Assembly (NCBI GenBank): GCA_035325905.1
Contig: DAOKYY010000097.1
Location: forward strand, 1 to 13,302
Length of the DNA: 13,302 bases
Reading direction: 5' to 3'
Origin: DYGX01 sp035325905
GTDB lineage: Bacteria > Chloroflexota > Anaerolineae > Aggregatilineales > Aggregatilineaceae
Shown: piece by piece, positions 5,753 through 13,226 of the stretch
Layout of the letters: each line of letters begins with the position of its first letter
How positions within the stretch are numbered: position 1 is the stretch's first letter
The notes under the pieces: model-generated
The model's input: only the letters and a program-made list of their open reading frames with translations
Told to the model about the DNA's origin: nothing
The model's database searches: none
Translations under genes and position numbers: made by a program

Positions 5753-7672
5753 TCACCGCCGGTAGGCTTGCAGCGTCTCCAGATAGAACTCCGGCATGCC
5801 GATGTCGAAGCGCCGGCCATCGACAATCAGCCCCAGGAAGCCATCTTCGCGCCGCAGCCGGTCGAGCGCCGACGTAAGCTGGAACTCGCCGCGCTCGCGG
5901 ACGTTGTTCTCGATGTGCTCGCCCAGATAGTCGAAAATCTGCGGGCGGATGACGTATTGCCCAAAGATCGTCAGGTAGGTATCGTCCGGCAGGCCAGGCA
6001 CTTGCAGGTTGGTGCGCGCGTAGTCGAGTGTCGGCTTCTCGGCGAATTCGGTGATCGACAGCAGCGCGTCCGGCTCGATCCAGACGCCGGTCGCCGTGCC
6101 GACGGTGTGAATCTGATCTTCGGGCGTGCGCTGCAAGCCGACGACGCTCTTGCCGTGCCGGTTGAAGGCATCGACCACCTGCCGCGAGCACGATCGCGCC
6201 CCGTAGGAGTGGTAAATGTGATCGCCCAGCATCAGCAGGAACGGCTCGTTGCCGACCACCTCGCGCGTGCACCAGACCGCGTGCCCCAAGCCTTCCTGCG
6301 CGTTCTGGAGGACGAAGCGCACGCGCTGGCCCATGTCGAGCAGGCGGCGCGCGTAGGCCTGGAACTGTGGCGAGAGCTTATTGAAGTTCTCGATCGAGAT
6401 CTGCTCGTTGAAGAACTCCTGGAAGGCGGGCAGGTCGTGGTCCTGCACGACGATGATCACCTCGTCCAGCCCGGCGCTGAGCGCCTCCTCGACGATCAGC
6501 AGGATCGCCGGCTTGGCGATGCCGTCGCGGTCGATGATCGGGAACAGCTCTTTCTTGGTCGCCTTCGACGCCGGGAACAGGCGCGTGCCAAACCCGGCGG
6601 CGGGAATCACCGCCTTGCGCACCTTCGTGCCGCTGCTCAGCGTCAGCTTGAGACACGGCATCCCCAGCTCGCGCTCGATGATCTCGATCACCTTCTGCTG
6701 GTCTTCTTCGCTGCGCGCCAGGAACTGCGCGGTGCCGTCGCCCTGCGAGCCAACCCCCTTGCCGCCCCAGATGTGCGGCTGGATCGGTGGATATTCCAGC
6801 ACGCGGTGCAGAACCGGCGCTTTTAGCTCGTCGGGGCAGGCGCCCGGCGCGTAACGGTCGAAAAAACCTTGCGCCTGCTGCATCAGGTGGCCGAGCCGCG
6901 CCCCGTCGCCGTCGCGCAGCGCGTCGATTGCGCGGAAGACGTTGCGCTTGTTGATCGGCCCCAGCAGCTTCTGGACGCCCGCCGCGACCGGCGTGTCCGC
7001 CAGTGGAAAGCACTGATTGAGCCGCGTCAGGATTTCCATCGTGTTCTTCTGCGCTTGCAGGTCCACGATCACGAAGTGGAGCGCCTGCCCGACCGGGATC
7101 TCGGTCACGTCCAGCCGGTCGCCGTCGAACGTCATCAGGATCGGGCGGTCGCCATAGGCGCAGCCCTGGTCCATGCGCCCGCAGCGCGACGGCGTGGTGA
7201 TCTCGCCCTGATAGGCCATCTCCATCTCGCCGCGCGTCGTCATCTTCAGGTCGTAGACGCGGTTGAAGGCGCGCGCGGTCAGCACGCAGACCGCGGCGCT
7301 GGACGACAGCCCCTTCTTGACGGGCAAATCGGTTCTATAGTTGTCGATCACCAGCCCGCGCACGTGGTAGTGCGTCAGAATCTGGTAGGCGACGCCCGCG
7401 ATGTAGCTCCAGAAGCCGCCCTTCTGCGCTTCCTCAAACAGCGCGCTGGCTTCCATCGGGATCTCATATGGGCCGCGCCGCTCGCCGTTGGGCGAGGTCG
7501 AGGTCAGGATCAGCGAGGTGGGGTGCGGCTCGACCTCGGCGTAAATGCCCTGGTTGGTCCCGGTGATGAGCGCGTAGCCCTTTTCAATATTGGTGTTGAA
7601 GCGCCGGTACGTGCCCGCCCAGTCGGAGTGCTCGCCAAGCAGGCAGATACGGCCAGGCACGAACAATTTCAA
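5753..7672 (-). CDS. Fused GHMP sugar kinase / GalU-like nucleotidyltransferase
   Basis: This is a two-domain protein of 639 residues. Residues 1-349 form a galactokinase-like GHMP kinase: motif 1 GRICLLGEHSDWAG (7-20), motif 2 PVKKGLSSSAAV (117-128), a likely catalytic Asp168 in CGRMDQGCA, and motif 3 GGKGVGSQGDG (303-313). Residues 350-639 resemble UTP-glucose-1-phosphate uridylyltransferase: VRKAVIPAAGFGTRLFPASK (351-370), KKELFPIID (373-381), GDH (483-485), EFAEKP (542-547), FGQYVIRP (570-577) and FDIGMPEFYLET (622-633). The domains join with no linker. The inferred role is sugar to sugar-1-phosphate to NDP-sugar on one polypeptide, as in a salvage pathway; the sugar and nucleotide are not known. 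The start is TTG 7672, preceded by AAAGGAG 8 bases away. It heads a likely operon with the histidine kinase and GNAT genes. Confidence 0.92.
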   Translation of the reverse strand: MKLFVPGRICLLGEHSDWAGTYRRFNTNIEKGYALITGTNQGIYAEVEPHPTSLILTSTSPNGERRGPYEIPMEASALFEEAQKGGFWSYIAGVAYQILTHYHVRGLVIDNYRTDLPVKKGLSSSAAVCVLTARAFNRVYDLKMTTRGEMEMAYQGEITTPSRCGRMDQGCAYGDRPILMTFDGDRLDVTEIPVGQALHFVIVDLQAQKNTMEILTRLNQCFPLADTPVAAGVQKLLGPINKRNVFRAIDALRDGDGARLGHLMQQAQGFFDRYAPGACPDELKAPVLHRVLEYPPIQPHIWGGKGVGSQGDGTAQFLARSEEDQQKVIEIIERELGMPCLKLTLSSGTKVRKAVIPAAGFGTRLFPASKATKKELFPIIDRDGIAKPAILLIVEEALSAGLDEVIIVVQDHDLPAFQEFFNEQISIENFNKLSPQFQAYARRLLDMGQRVRFVLQNAQEGLGHAVWCTREVVGNEPFLLMLGDHIYHSYGARSCSRQVVDAFNRHGKSVVGLQRTPEDQIHTVGTATGVWIEPDALLSITEFAEKPTLDYARTNLQVPGLPDDTYLTIFGQYVIRPQIFDYLGEHIENNVRERGEFQLTSALDRLRREDGFLGLIVDGRRFDIGMPEFYLETLQAYRR

Positions 7673-7715
7673 CGGTCGTGCTCCTTTGGTGAGGTGGGTG
7701 AATGGTTGGCCGGGG

Positions 7716-7721
7716 ATTATA
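7716..7721 (-). promoter_or_regulatory. Consensus -10 box upstream of the fusion gene
   Basis: A perfect TATAAT occurs on the minus strand in an AT-rich island of the 158-base gap, about 44 bases before the TTG start. No convincing -35 hexamer is found 15-18 bases upstream, so the promoter may rely on an activator or on another sigma factor. The rest of the gap holds the inverted repeat noted at 7758-7823. Confidence 0.45.
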
Positions 7722-7757
7722 TCTTATCAGCGCGAACCAGCTATATCGCAGCTAGTG

Positions 7758-7823
7758 AGCAGCGAAAGACAGGCCGGCTCTATCTCTCGCGGCGCTTTCT
7801 ATTGTTAGCTGCTCTTCGCTGCT
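7758..7823. repeat. Inverted repeat AGCAGCGAA / TTCGCTGCT in the intergenic gap
   Basis: Nine-base perfect arms at 7758-7766 and 7815-7823 flank 48 bases. The right side also holds tandem-like units (TTAGCTGCTCTTCGCTGCTTT, from 7805) reminiscent of the heptad repeat at the window ends. The element starts just after the glycoside hydrolase stop, but no T-run or compact stem supports a terminator. Confidence 0.35.
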
Positions 7824-7830
7824 TTTCGCT

Positions 7831-10326
7831 TCAGTCAATGTCCGGCAGCAGCCCGTCTTCAGGCGGCGTGCCCTCCGCGGGTGGCGCGTCGGCGGCAGGC
7901 GCGGGCGCTGGCTCCGGCTCCGGCGTGGGGGTTGGATCGCGCACCATCTGCGGCTCGGCGCCGGCGGGCAGCTCAACCGTGTGCCCGCTGGGGAAGGCGA
8001 TCTTTGTCCCGGCGGCGGAGCGTTCCAGCCGGACGCCGTGCTGCGTCCAGATCACCGCCCGCTCGCCGAGCGCCCAGCGCCCGGTGATGGCGACCGCGTT
8101 CGACCCCAGCACGAACGCGCCCATCAGCCGCGCGAACCAGCCGAACGGGACCGCGCCGGTCGGCGGATCGATCTCGCCCCGGCCCTCGCCCGTGTCCGGG
8201 TCGTAGGCCCCGTAGAAGGCGTGACGCTCGCGCAGGCCGCGCGCCTGGGCGCCGATCAGCCGCTCGAACAGATCGCGGGCGGCGTCCAGCGCGCCCCGGT
8301 CGATCAGCGCGTCGGCCAGCAGCGCCATCTCGCGCACCGAGGCCCCGCCGCAGCCGTTGGCGCCGGTCGGGTCATAGAATGGGCCGCCCGCCGGGCAGCT
8401 CGCCAGCCCGAAGGCGCGCCAGTATTGCGCCGGATCGGTCAGCAGAGCGAGCGTGCGCGCCGCCGGGTCGCCGTCCAGCGCGCTCACCCACAGCGGGATC
8501 AGCAGCCCCAGGTCGTGCTGCGAAAGGTCGAGCGTGCTGGCTTGCACCTTGTAGACCCGGCTCAGGCCGCTGAAGGTGAGGTTGGTGAGGGTCTGCCAGA
8601 CGGTGCGGGTCGTCGCGCTGCCCATGCCGCGATACCACTCGAAGGCGTCGGCGTCCAGCGTCTCGTGCGCGCCCTGGCCGCGCGCGTCGATCCCTTCAAT
8701 CGCGCAGGTCAGCTTCGGACGATGGCTCAGCCCGCCGATCACGCGCAGGAGCAGGCGGCTCGGCTGCGGCAGCGGCAGGCGCTCGCGCAGCGGCTGGTCG
8801 CCCTTGGCGTCGAAGACCAGGTCGCCGGTCGGGCAGGCGTGCGTATCCCGATCGCGATACTCGAACACCCCGCGCTCGCCATTCCAAAACTCGCGCAGCC
8901 GATCCACCAGCGCCGCGTGCTGATCGGCGAAGTGGGCCGAGATTTCGCTCCGGCCTACGATCTCGGCGGCCCGGCGCAGCGCGTCCGCCTCGCGCGCGAG
9001 ATACGCCAGCAGGTCGGGCGCTTCGACCGCCGAAATATCGACGCCCTGCGACCAGCGGCGGTTGGCGGCGACGGTCGGGCTGGACGTGTTAGCGCCCTGG
9101 TCAGGGTGCTGCCACTCCGGCGCGCCATCCTGATCGCGGTCCACGTCGGCGCGCTGCCAGCGCCGGAAGAACGCCACCAGACCGTCCAGACAGTCCGCCA
9201 GGAACGCATCGTCGCGCGTGTAGTCGTAGACGGCCAGCGCCAGCGAGGCCAGCAGCGGCGGGGCGAGCACCTGGGCGCGCTGCCCGTCGAGACCCGGCTT
9301 GGCGTCGATCCAGCCGTCGTCGCGCTGGACCGCCAGAAAGTTCGACACCAGCCCGCGCGCTAGGTCCGGCGCGGCGAGCGCCACCAGCGGCGCGATCAGC
9401 AGGGCATCCGGCGCGGTCTGGCCGCCCCACGCCGCGTTGAACCCGCCCGCCAGCGTCCCGCCGACCGCGTAGCCGGTGGCGGGCAGGCGCGCGCTGACCG
9501 GCGACGGATGCGGCAGGTTGCCGGTCGCCGCCAGGAAGCTGCGCAGCACGGCCTGGACGCTCCAGGCGAGCGCGGCATCCCAGTCGGGATCGCCGGTTTC
9601 GATCTGCGGGGCAGCCTGCGCCCGGCGCTCGACGGCGGCTAGTTCGTCGTCCCAGTCGCGGGCCAGCCAGCGATGCGCCAGCGCCAGCGATTCGCCACGC
9701 TCTGGCATCCCGGCCAGCACCCAGCGCAGCGTCACCGCCGCGCCCGGCGCGAGGTCGAGCGTCCGGCCCAGCCGAGGGTTAGCGCCGCTGCCAGTCCCGC
9801 CTTCGACCAGCAGCACCGGCTGGAGGTGCGTCAGGTGGCCGAGCTGGAGCGCCGTGCCACCGTTGTCGAGCGAGAGGAACACGGCGCGGAGCGTCTCGTT
9901 CTGGCGGATCGCCTGCGCCGCGATCGCCAGGTGGAAGGAGAGCGGCTGCTGCCCGGCGTTGCGGCAGGTGATCCGTCCGCCGACCGCTTGCGACTCCATC
10001 GCCCAATATTCGAGCGTGGCCCGCAGGCTGAGCGCCGGCTCGGCGGTGACACGCAGATAATCCGGCGCGAAGGCGGCCAGCGCGGGCGGGCGGTGATAGC
10101 CGTGCGTCTCGATCACCTGCCGCCGCCCAACCGTCCAGACCGGGACGACGCGCGCCAGCCCGACACGCCCGCCGTAGCGCGTTTCCAGCGTCACCGCCGG
10201 CTCGTCCGGCTGGCCGAGCCGGAGCTGCCAGACCTGATCGTCGTAGAGGTTGGTGCGCCCGGTGCGGGCGTCGGCGGCGATACGCGGCGCCATCGGGGAC
10301 GCCTGGGTAAGCTGCCACTCGCGCAT
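7831..10326 (-). CDS. GH63/MGH1-like (alpha/alpha)6 glycoside hydrolase
   Basis: This is a large enzyme of 831 residues. Residues 1 to about 230 look like a beta-rich N-terminal domain. Residues of about 243-745 form a helical toroid like that of GH63 and mannosylglycerate-hydrolase-type glycosidases, including FNAAWGGQTAPDALL (296-310) and QRDDGWIDAKPG (334-345). DVDRDQDGAPEW (394-405) is an Asp-rich loop of the EF-hand type that may bind calcium. The C-terminus (796-831) is a Pro/Glu/Ala-rich tail. There is no signal peptide, so it should be cytoplasmic and act on an imported or internal oligosaccharide; linkage and substrate are unknown. ATG 10326 was chosen because GAGAGG lies 6 bases upstream; a TTG 33 bases further up has no such site. 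The next gene downstream makes an activated sugar, suggesting linked carbohydrate metabolism. Confidence 0.8.
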   Translation of the reverse strand: MREWQLTQASPMAPRIAADARTGRTNLYDDQVWQLRLGQPDEPAVTLETRYGGRVGLARVVPVWTVGRRQVIETHGYHRPPALAAFAPDYLRVTAEPALSLRATLEYWAMESQAVGGRITCRNAGQQPLSFHLAIAAQAIRQNETLRAVFLSLDNGGTALQLGHLTHLQPVLLVEGGTGSGANPRLGRTLDLAPGAAVTLRWVLAGMPERGESLALAHRWLARDWDDELAAVERRAQAAPQIETGDPDWDAALAWSVQAVLRSFLAATGNLPHPSPVSARLPATGYAVGGTLAGGFNAAWGGQTAPDALLIAPLVALAAPDLARGLVSNFLAVQRDDGWIDAKPGLDGQRAQVLAPPLLASLALAVYDYTRDDAFLADCLDGLVAFFRRWQRADVDRDQDGAPEWQHPDQGANTSSPTVAANRRWSQGVDISAVEAPDLLAYLAREADALRRAAEIVGRSEISAHFADQHAALVDRLREFWNGERGVFEYRDRDTHACPTGDLVFDAKGDQPLRERLPLPQPSRLLLRVIGGLSHRPKLTCAIEGIDARGQGAHETLDADAFEWYRGMGSATTRTVWQTLTNLTFSGLSRVYKVQASTLDLSQHDLGLLIPLWVSALDGDPAARTLALLTDPAQYWRAFGLASCPAGGPFYDPTGANGCGGASVREMALLADALIDRGALDAARDLFERLIGAQARGLRERHAFYGAYDPDTGEGRGEIDPPTGAVPFGWFARLMGAFVLGSNAVAITGRWALGERAVIWTQHGVRLERSAAGTKIAFPSGHTVELPAGAEPQMVRDPTPTPEPEPAPAPAADAPPAEGTPPEDGLLPDID

Positions 10327-10367
10327 GACAAGCCTCTCTCGCTGTGCACAGTCTGCCAAGTGATCTG

Positions 10368-10396
10368 TCTATACCATATACGAAATTGGCGCATAA
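10368..10396 (-). promoter_or_regulatory. Weak candidate promoter of the glycoside hydrolase
   Basis: On the minus strand TTATGC (10396-10391) and TATAGA (10373-10368, 4 of 6) are 17 bases apart, in the only AT-rich patch between this gene and the terminator of the lipoprotein gene. The -35 match is poor. The location, about 42 bases before the ATG, is the main support. Confidence 0.3.
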
Positions 10397-10421
10397 GGTA
10401 GCGCGCGGGCGAGGAATCAAA

Positions 10422-10441
10422 GCGCCGCCTGCGGGCGGCGC
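10422..10441 (-). terminator. Rho-independent terminator of the lipoprotein gene
   Basis: Perfect 8-base arms GCGCCGCC (10422-10429) and GGCGGCGC (10434-10441) enclose a 4-base loop. On the minus strand the stem is followed by TTTGATT. It lies 26 bases beyond the lipoprotein stop and separates that gene from the glycoside hydrolase. Confidence 0.65.
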
Positions 10442-10467
10442 GTCGTGTGGCGCGGATCAGCGCGGAC

Positions 10468-11349
10468 CTACTGCGCGGGCGTCAGGCGCCAGGTTCCGCC
10501 CTGGCAATCGCCGCGCACGTCACCCTCGAAGAACGAGATCACGTCGTTGTAGAGCGTGGTCAGGCGGTGCTCGCCGGGGCCGGGGAAGTAGGCGTCGCCT
10601 GACACCTCGCCCCCCGCGATGTACCGGTAGCTGCTGGTGAGTTCGAATTCCGGCGTCTGCGCCCAGCCCAGCGCCTCGCGCAGGTCCGGGCGTGTGCGCC
10701 ACAGCTTGCCGAAGCCGCGCCGGGGCTGGTACAGGCCGTCCGGCGGGATCAGGCTGGGGTCCAGCTCCTGCTCGCCTTCCTCGAAGTTGTCGTGATAGCA
10801 GAACCAGTCGCCCCGGTTCGGGTCATCCTGGCTGGCGACCATCACCCAGATCTGCCGATTGTGTCTGATCCAGAACATCCGCCCGTGCTCGAAGACCTGC
10901 TCCGCGATCGGCACGTCCGCGACGACCATCGTCGGGAACAGCTCCGGCGCTCCGGTCGGCGTGACCAGCGGGCCGGCCGGCGACGGGCTGGGGCCGGGCG
11001 ACGCGATCAGGAGCGGCGTAACGGTCGGCTGTGGCGTGGCGGAGGCCAGCGGTGTCGGGCTGAGAGCGGGCGTGCTGCTTGGCGCGGCGGTGGCGGGAGT
11101 ATTCTGCGCGAGCGGCGTCGCGTTCGGGTCCGGCGTGACGGTGATCACGAGCAGGATCGTGCCTGGCTCCGGCGTGGCGGTCACGACCAGCACATGCTCG
11201 ATCGGGGGCAAATCCTCCTCGTCGCAGGCGGCCAGGGCCAGCGACGCCAGCAGAATCAGCAGCATCGCCACAGCGTGGCGAGCGAAAGCGCGAGATGAAG
11301 ATACGCGAAGCTCGGAGGCTCCGCCCGTTCGGATTGAACGTCGCATCAT
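10468..11349 (-). CDS. Secreted lipoprotein with Pro/Thr linker and C-terminal Trp-rich domain
   Basis: This 293-residue protein has a long basic N-terminus, a hydrophobic segment (27-41) and a lipobox LALAAC with Cys42, so it should be lipid-anchored outside the membrane. A low-complexity linker rich in Pro, Thr, Ala and Ser runs from about 57 to 140. It opens with two similar units, VLVVTATPEPGT (53-64) and LLVITVTPDPNA (66-77). The C-terminal domain (about 143-293) has the pattern GLYQPRRGFGKLWR (205-218) and LGWAQTPEFE (227-236), which I associate with extracellular proteins of Chloroflexota but cannot assign a function. ATG 11349 has TGGAG 5 bases upstream. The gene has its own promoter and terminator, so it is probably a single-gene unit. 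Confidence 0.85.
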   Translation of the reverse strand: MMRRSIRTGGASELRVSSSRAFARHAVAMLLILLASLALAACDEEDLPPIEHVLVVTATPEPGTILLVITVTPDPNATPLAQNTPATAAPSSTPALSPTPLASATPQPTVTPLLIASPGPSPSPAGPLVTPTGAPELFPTMVVADVPIAEQVFEHGRMFWIRHNRQIWVMVASQDDPNRGDWFCYHDNFEEGEQELDPSLIPPDGLYQPRRGFGKLWRTRPDLREALGWAQTPEFELTSSYRYIAGGEVSGDAYFPGPGEHRLTTLYNDVISFFEGDVRGDCQGGTWRLTPAQ

Positions 11350-11367
11350 GTCTGCTCCAGAAGTCCG

Positions 11368-11395
11368 ATTGTAGCAGACGACCGGGGGGATGCAA
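11368..11395 (-). promoter_or_regulatory. Candidate extended -10 promoter of the lipoprotein gene
   Basis: On the minus strand TGCTACAAT gives an extended -10 (TG plus TACAAT at 11373-11368). TTGCAT (11395-11390) lies 16 bases upstream as a partial -35. A start near 11361 would leave a leader of only about 12 bases, just enough for the ribosome binding site. A 7-base inverted repeat, GTCTGCT/AGCAGAC (11350-11356, 11373-11379), brackets the -10 and the ribosome binding site and could be a repressor site. Confidence 0.5.
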
Positions 11396-11429
11396 GGCCG
11401 GTCAGCCGGGCGTGGGGCAGGCGGCGGGG

Positions 11430-12050
11430 CTACGGCTCTTCGACGACGATCGCCTGATAGGTGTCGACTTCCAGGTGCGGGTCGCGCCAGGCGTCCGGCT
11501 CGAAGCCCATTTTCTCGCTCAGCAGGCCGAGGAAGATCACCGGGTCGGGATAGGCATCCCAGACCTGCGGCAGAAAGGTTGCCCGGCGCGCGTCGAGCCG
11601 CAGCGTCACGCCGTCGATATGCGGGCGCAGCTTGGCGACCAGGTCGTCAGGGGTGTCGAACGCCAGCGGCTCTGGCGGCGTCAGCACGCTGATCTCGATC
11701 CGCAGATCGGGCACCTCGGCAGCCCTGACCGGCATAAAACGCGGGTCGTTAAAGGCGGTCTGGACGGTGATCTCCACGATTTCGACCGCCAGCGGGCGGC
11801 GCGCGACGAGCGTCCCGGTGCAGCCGCGCAGCGCGCCATCGATCCGCCGATGCAGCGATACAAAGCACGCCGCCGGGCGCCGCAGCGCGGGCGGCAGCGT
11901 CTCCAGGTCGATCGGCGGCGTCTGGCGCGTGGCCGTGCTGAGTTCCAGCGTTTCGCGCGCCAGGGCGAGCATCCGCCGCTTGTCGCCGTCGCTGTACAGA
12001 TCGCGCGCCGGGTCGTCGTGCGCCAGGTTTTCGCTGCCGAGATCTACCAC
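11430..12050 (-). CDS. AMMECR1 domain protein
   Basis: This 206-residue protein is a single AMMECR1 domain, widely conserved in archaea, bacteria and eukaryotes; its biochemical role is not settled. The hallmark LRGCTGT is at 74-80, preceded by ACFVSLHRRIDG (61-72). Other family blocks are TAFNDPRF (98-105), IEISVLTPP (118-126), FLPQVW (159-164) and the closing EVDTYQAIVVEE (194-205). No signal peptide is seen, so it should be cytoplasmic. The GTG start has GAGGA 7 bases upstream and lies 21 bases after the stop of the secreted beta-lactamase-like gene, in the same reading frame, so the two are very probably cotranscribed. In the frame there is no start between that stop and the GTG. Confidence 0.93.
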   Translation of the reverse strand: MVDLGSENLAHDDPARDLYSDGDKRRMLALARETLELSTATRQTPPIDLETLPPALRRPAACFVSLHRRIDGALRGCTGTLVARRPLAVEIVEITVQTAFNDPRFMPVRAAEVPDLRIEISVLTPPEPLAFDTPDDLVAKLRPHIDGVTLRLDARRATFLPQVWDAYPDPVIFLGLLSEKMGFEPDAWRDPHLEVDTYQAIVVEEP

Positions 12051-12071
12051 GATGCCATCCTCGCGCCGGAG

Positions 12072-13163
12072 CTAGCCCGCCAGCGACTCTTGGACTACGC
12101 CGCAGCGCGTGCGGATCGCGTCCAGCTCGAATTGCAGCGGCCCGAAGGTCGCCAGCCACCCCAGCCACTGCTCCGGCGGGATATGGCGCAGCAGCACGGT
12201 CAGCGCGGTGGCCTGTCCGGCGTGATCAATCGTGTAGTAGGTCGCGGCCAGCACGCCCGGCCAGGCGCCGCTCTTGGCCCCGAAATGGGCGAACTGCGCG
12301 TCCAGCGGCGTTACCCCGGCCAGCGGCCAATCGAGATAGCGCCGCATAATCTCCTGCGCGCCGGGCGCCAGCGTCTCGCCGGAATACGCCGCCTGGATCA
12401 GCGCGGTCAGTTCGGCGGCGGTGCCGTGCGCTCCGAAGCGGGACAGGAACGCGGCCTGAGCCGCGTAGTCCGGCAGCCCACTGTCCGGCCGGGCGCGATA
12501 GGCGCGCTCCGCCTCGCGCCACGCCGCGTCGGTGAGGTATTTCTCCGCCAGCCAGGCGTGCTCCTTCCAGAAAGCAGCCTTGCTCAAGTGCTCCGGGTCG
12601 GCGATGCCGGTCTCATGGTTGCTCATCACCAGATACAACCCCAGCATTCCGAACGGCGCGTCGGTGTGCGCGAGGCCAAGCCGCCGGTAGAGCGATACGA
12701 TCGCCCGGTTGTCCAGGCGCGAGAGCAGAAAATCGGCCACCGCGTCGGAGCTATAAACGATCAGGCCGCCGAGCAGGTCGTCCAGCGTCAGCTCGCGCCG
12801 CCCGGCGATGATCTCCTCGGCGAACAGCGCGTGCGCGCCGGTATCGCTGCCCGGCAGAAAGTAGGCGTCCAGCGCATCCGCCGGGAAGGTGTCGTCCAGC
12901 GCCGCCTCGCCCGCGTCGATCCGCTCGGCATAGGCGGCCAGGATGACGATCTTCAGCGTCGCCGCCAGCGGAAAACGCTCGTCGGCGTTGTGATACACGC
13001 CTGTTTCGGGCGTGGCCGGGTCGAAGCAGACGACCGCAAGGTCATCGAGGTGCTGTGTGATGTACTGCGTTGGGGCGCACGGCGCGCTATCTTGAGCGAT
13101 CAGGGGCCGGGCGCCGCCGACCAGAATGGCAAGCAGGATGCAGATACCGAGGATGCGGTTCAT
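12072..13163 (-). CDS. Secreted beta-lactamase-fold serine hydrolase-like protein lacking the nucleophile
   Basis: This 363-residue protein has a signal peptide (hydrophobic 4-23, likely cleavage near IAQ-D, 22-25). The fold resembles class A beta-lactamases and related penicillin-recognising enzymes. The segment ERFPLAATLKIVIL (62-75) aligns with the usual FPxxSTxK block, but the nucleophilic serine is Ala68 (codon GCG); Lys71 is kept. The second motif is SSDAVAD (138-144), with Ala141 for the usual Asn, and the third is AKSGAW (296-301), a K-S-G in place of K-T-G. It may be a binding or scaffold protein rather than an enzyme. ATG 13163 has GAGGAAGG about 8 bases upstream. It is the first gene of a pair with AMMECR1. 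Clinically relevant beta-lactamase activity is not indicated. Confidence 0.82.
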   Translation of the reverse strand: MNRILGICILLAILVGGARPLIAQDSAPCAPTQYITQHLDDLAVVCFDPATPETGVYHNADERFPLAATLKIVILAAYAERIDAGEAALDDTFPADALDAYFLPGSDTGAHALFAEEIIAGRRELTLDDLLGGLIVYSSDAVADFLLSRLDNRAIVSLYRRLGLAHTDAPFGMLGLYLVMSNHETGIADPEHLSKAAFWKEHAWLAEKYLTDAAWREAERAYRARPDSGLPDYAAQAAFLSRFGAHGTAAELTALIQAAYSGETLAPGAQEIMRRYLDWPLAGVTPLDAQFAHFGAKSGAWPGVLAATYYTIDHAGQATALTVLLRHIPPEQWLGWLATFGPLQFELDAIRTRCGVVQESLAG

Positions 13164-13201
13164 GCACGCGACCTTCCTCTGCTGCCGGCGCTGCTACTCT
13201 G

Positions 13202-13210
13202 ATCATACCA
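13202..13210 (-). promoter_or_regulatory. Extended -10 promoter of the beta-lactamase-like/AMMECR1 unit
   Basis: On the minus strand TGGTATGAT gives TG, one base, then TATGAT (5 of 6), about 39 bases before the ATG at 13163. No good -35 is present, as is often so with extended -10 promoters. The heptad repeat begins about 17 bases upstream of this box, in the -35 region and beyond. Confidence 0.5.
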
Positions 13211-13226
13211 TCATTTCTTGAAGCAA

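Noticed and set aside
5240..6826. Long plus-strand ORF (528 codons) opposite the histidine kinase and fusion genes
   Set aside because: It runs antisense to two genes with complete catalytic motifs; its composition is Arg/Ala/Leu-rich with no recognisable domain. GC-rich codon bias produces such open antisense frames.
7981..9363. Plus-strand ORF (460 codons) inside the glycoside hydrolase
   Set aside because: Antisense shadow; no ribosome binding site or domain, while the minus-strand protein has clear family motifs.
10327..10359. TTG start 33 bases upstream for the glycoside hydrolase
   Set aside because: No ribosome binding site precedes it, whereas GAGAGG is correctly placed before the ATG at 10326, and the extra 11 residues do not resemble a signal peptide.
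11386..11416. Possible terminator after the AMMECR1 gene
   Set aside because: Only a 4-base CCGG pairing is visible and no T-run follows, and the segment overlaps the lipoprotein promoter.
11295..13202. Long plus-strand ORF (635 codons) opposite the AMMECR1 and beta-lactamase-like genes
   Set aside because: It is antisense to recognised genes, full of Arg/Gln/Ala with no domain, and its frame is the shadow of the coding strand.
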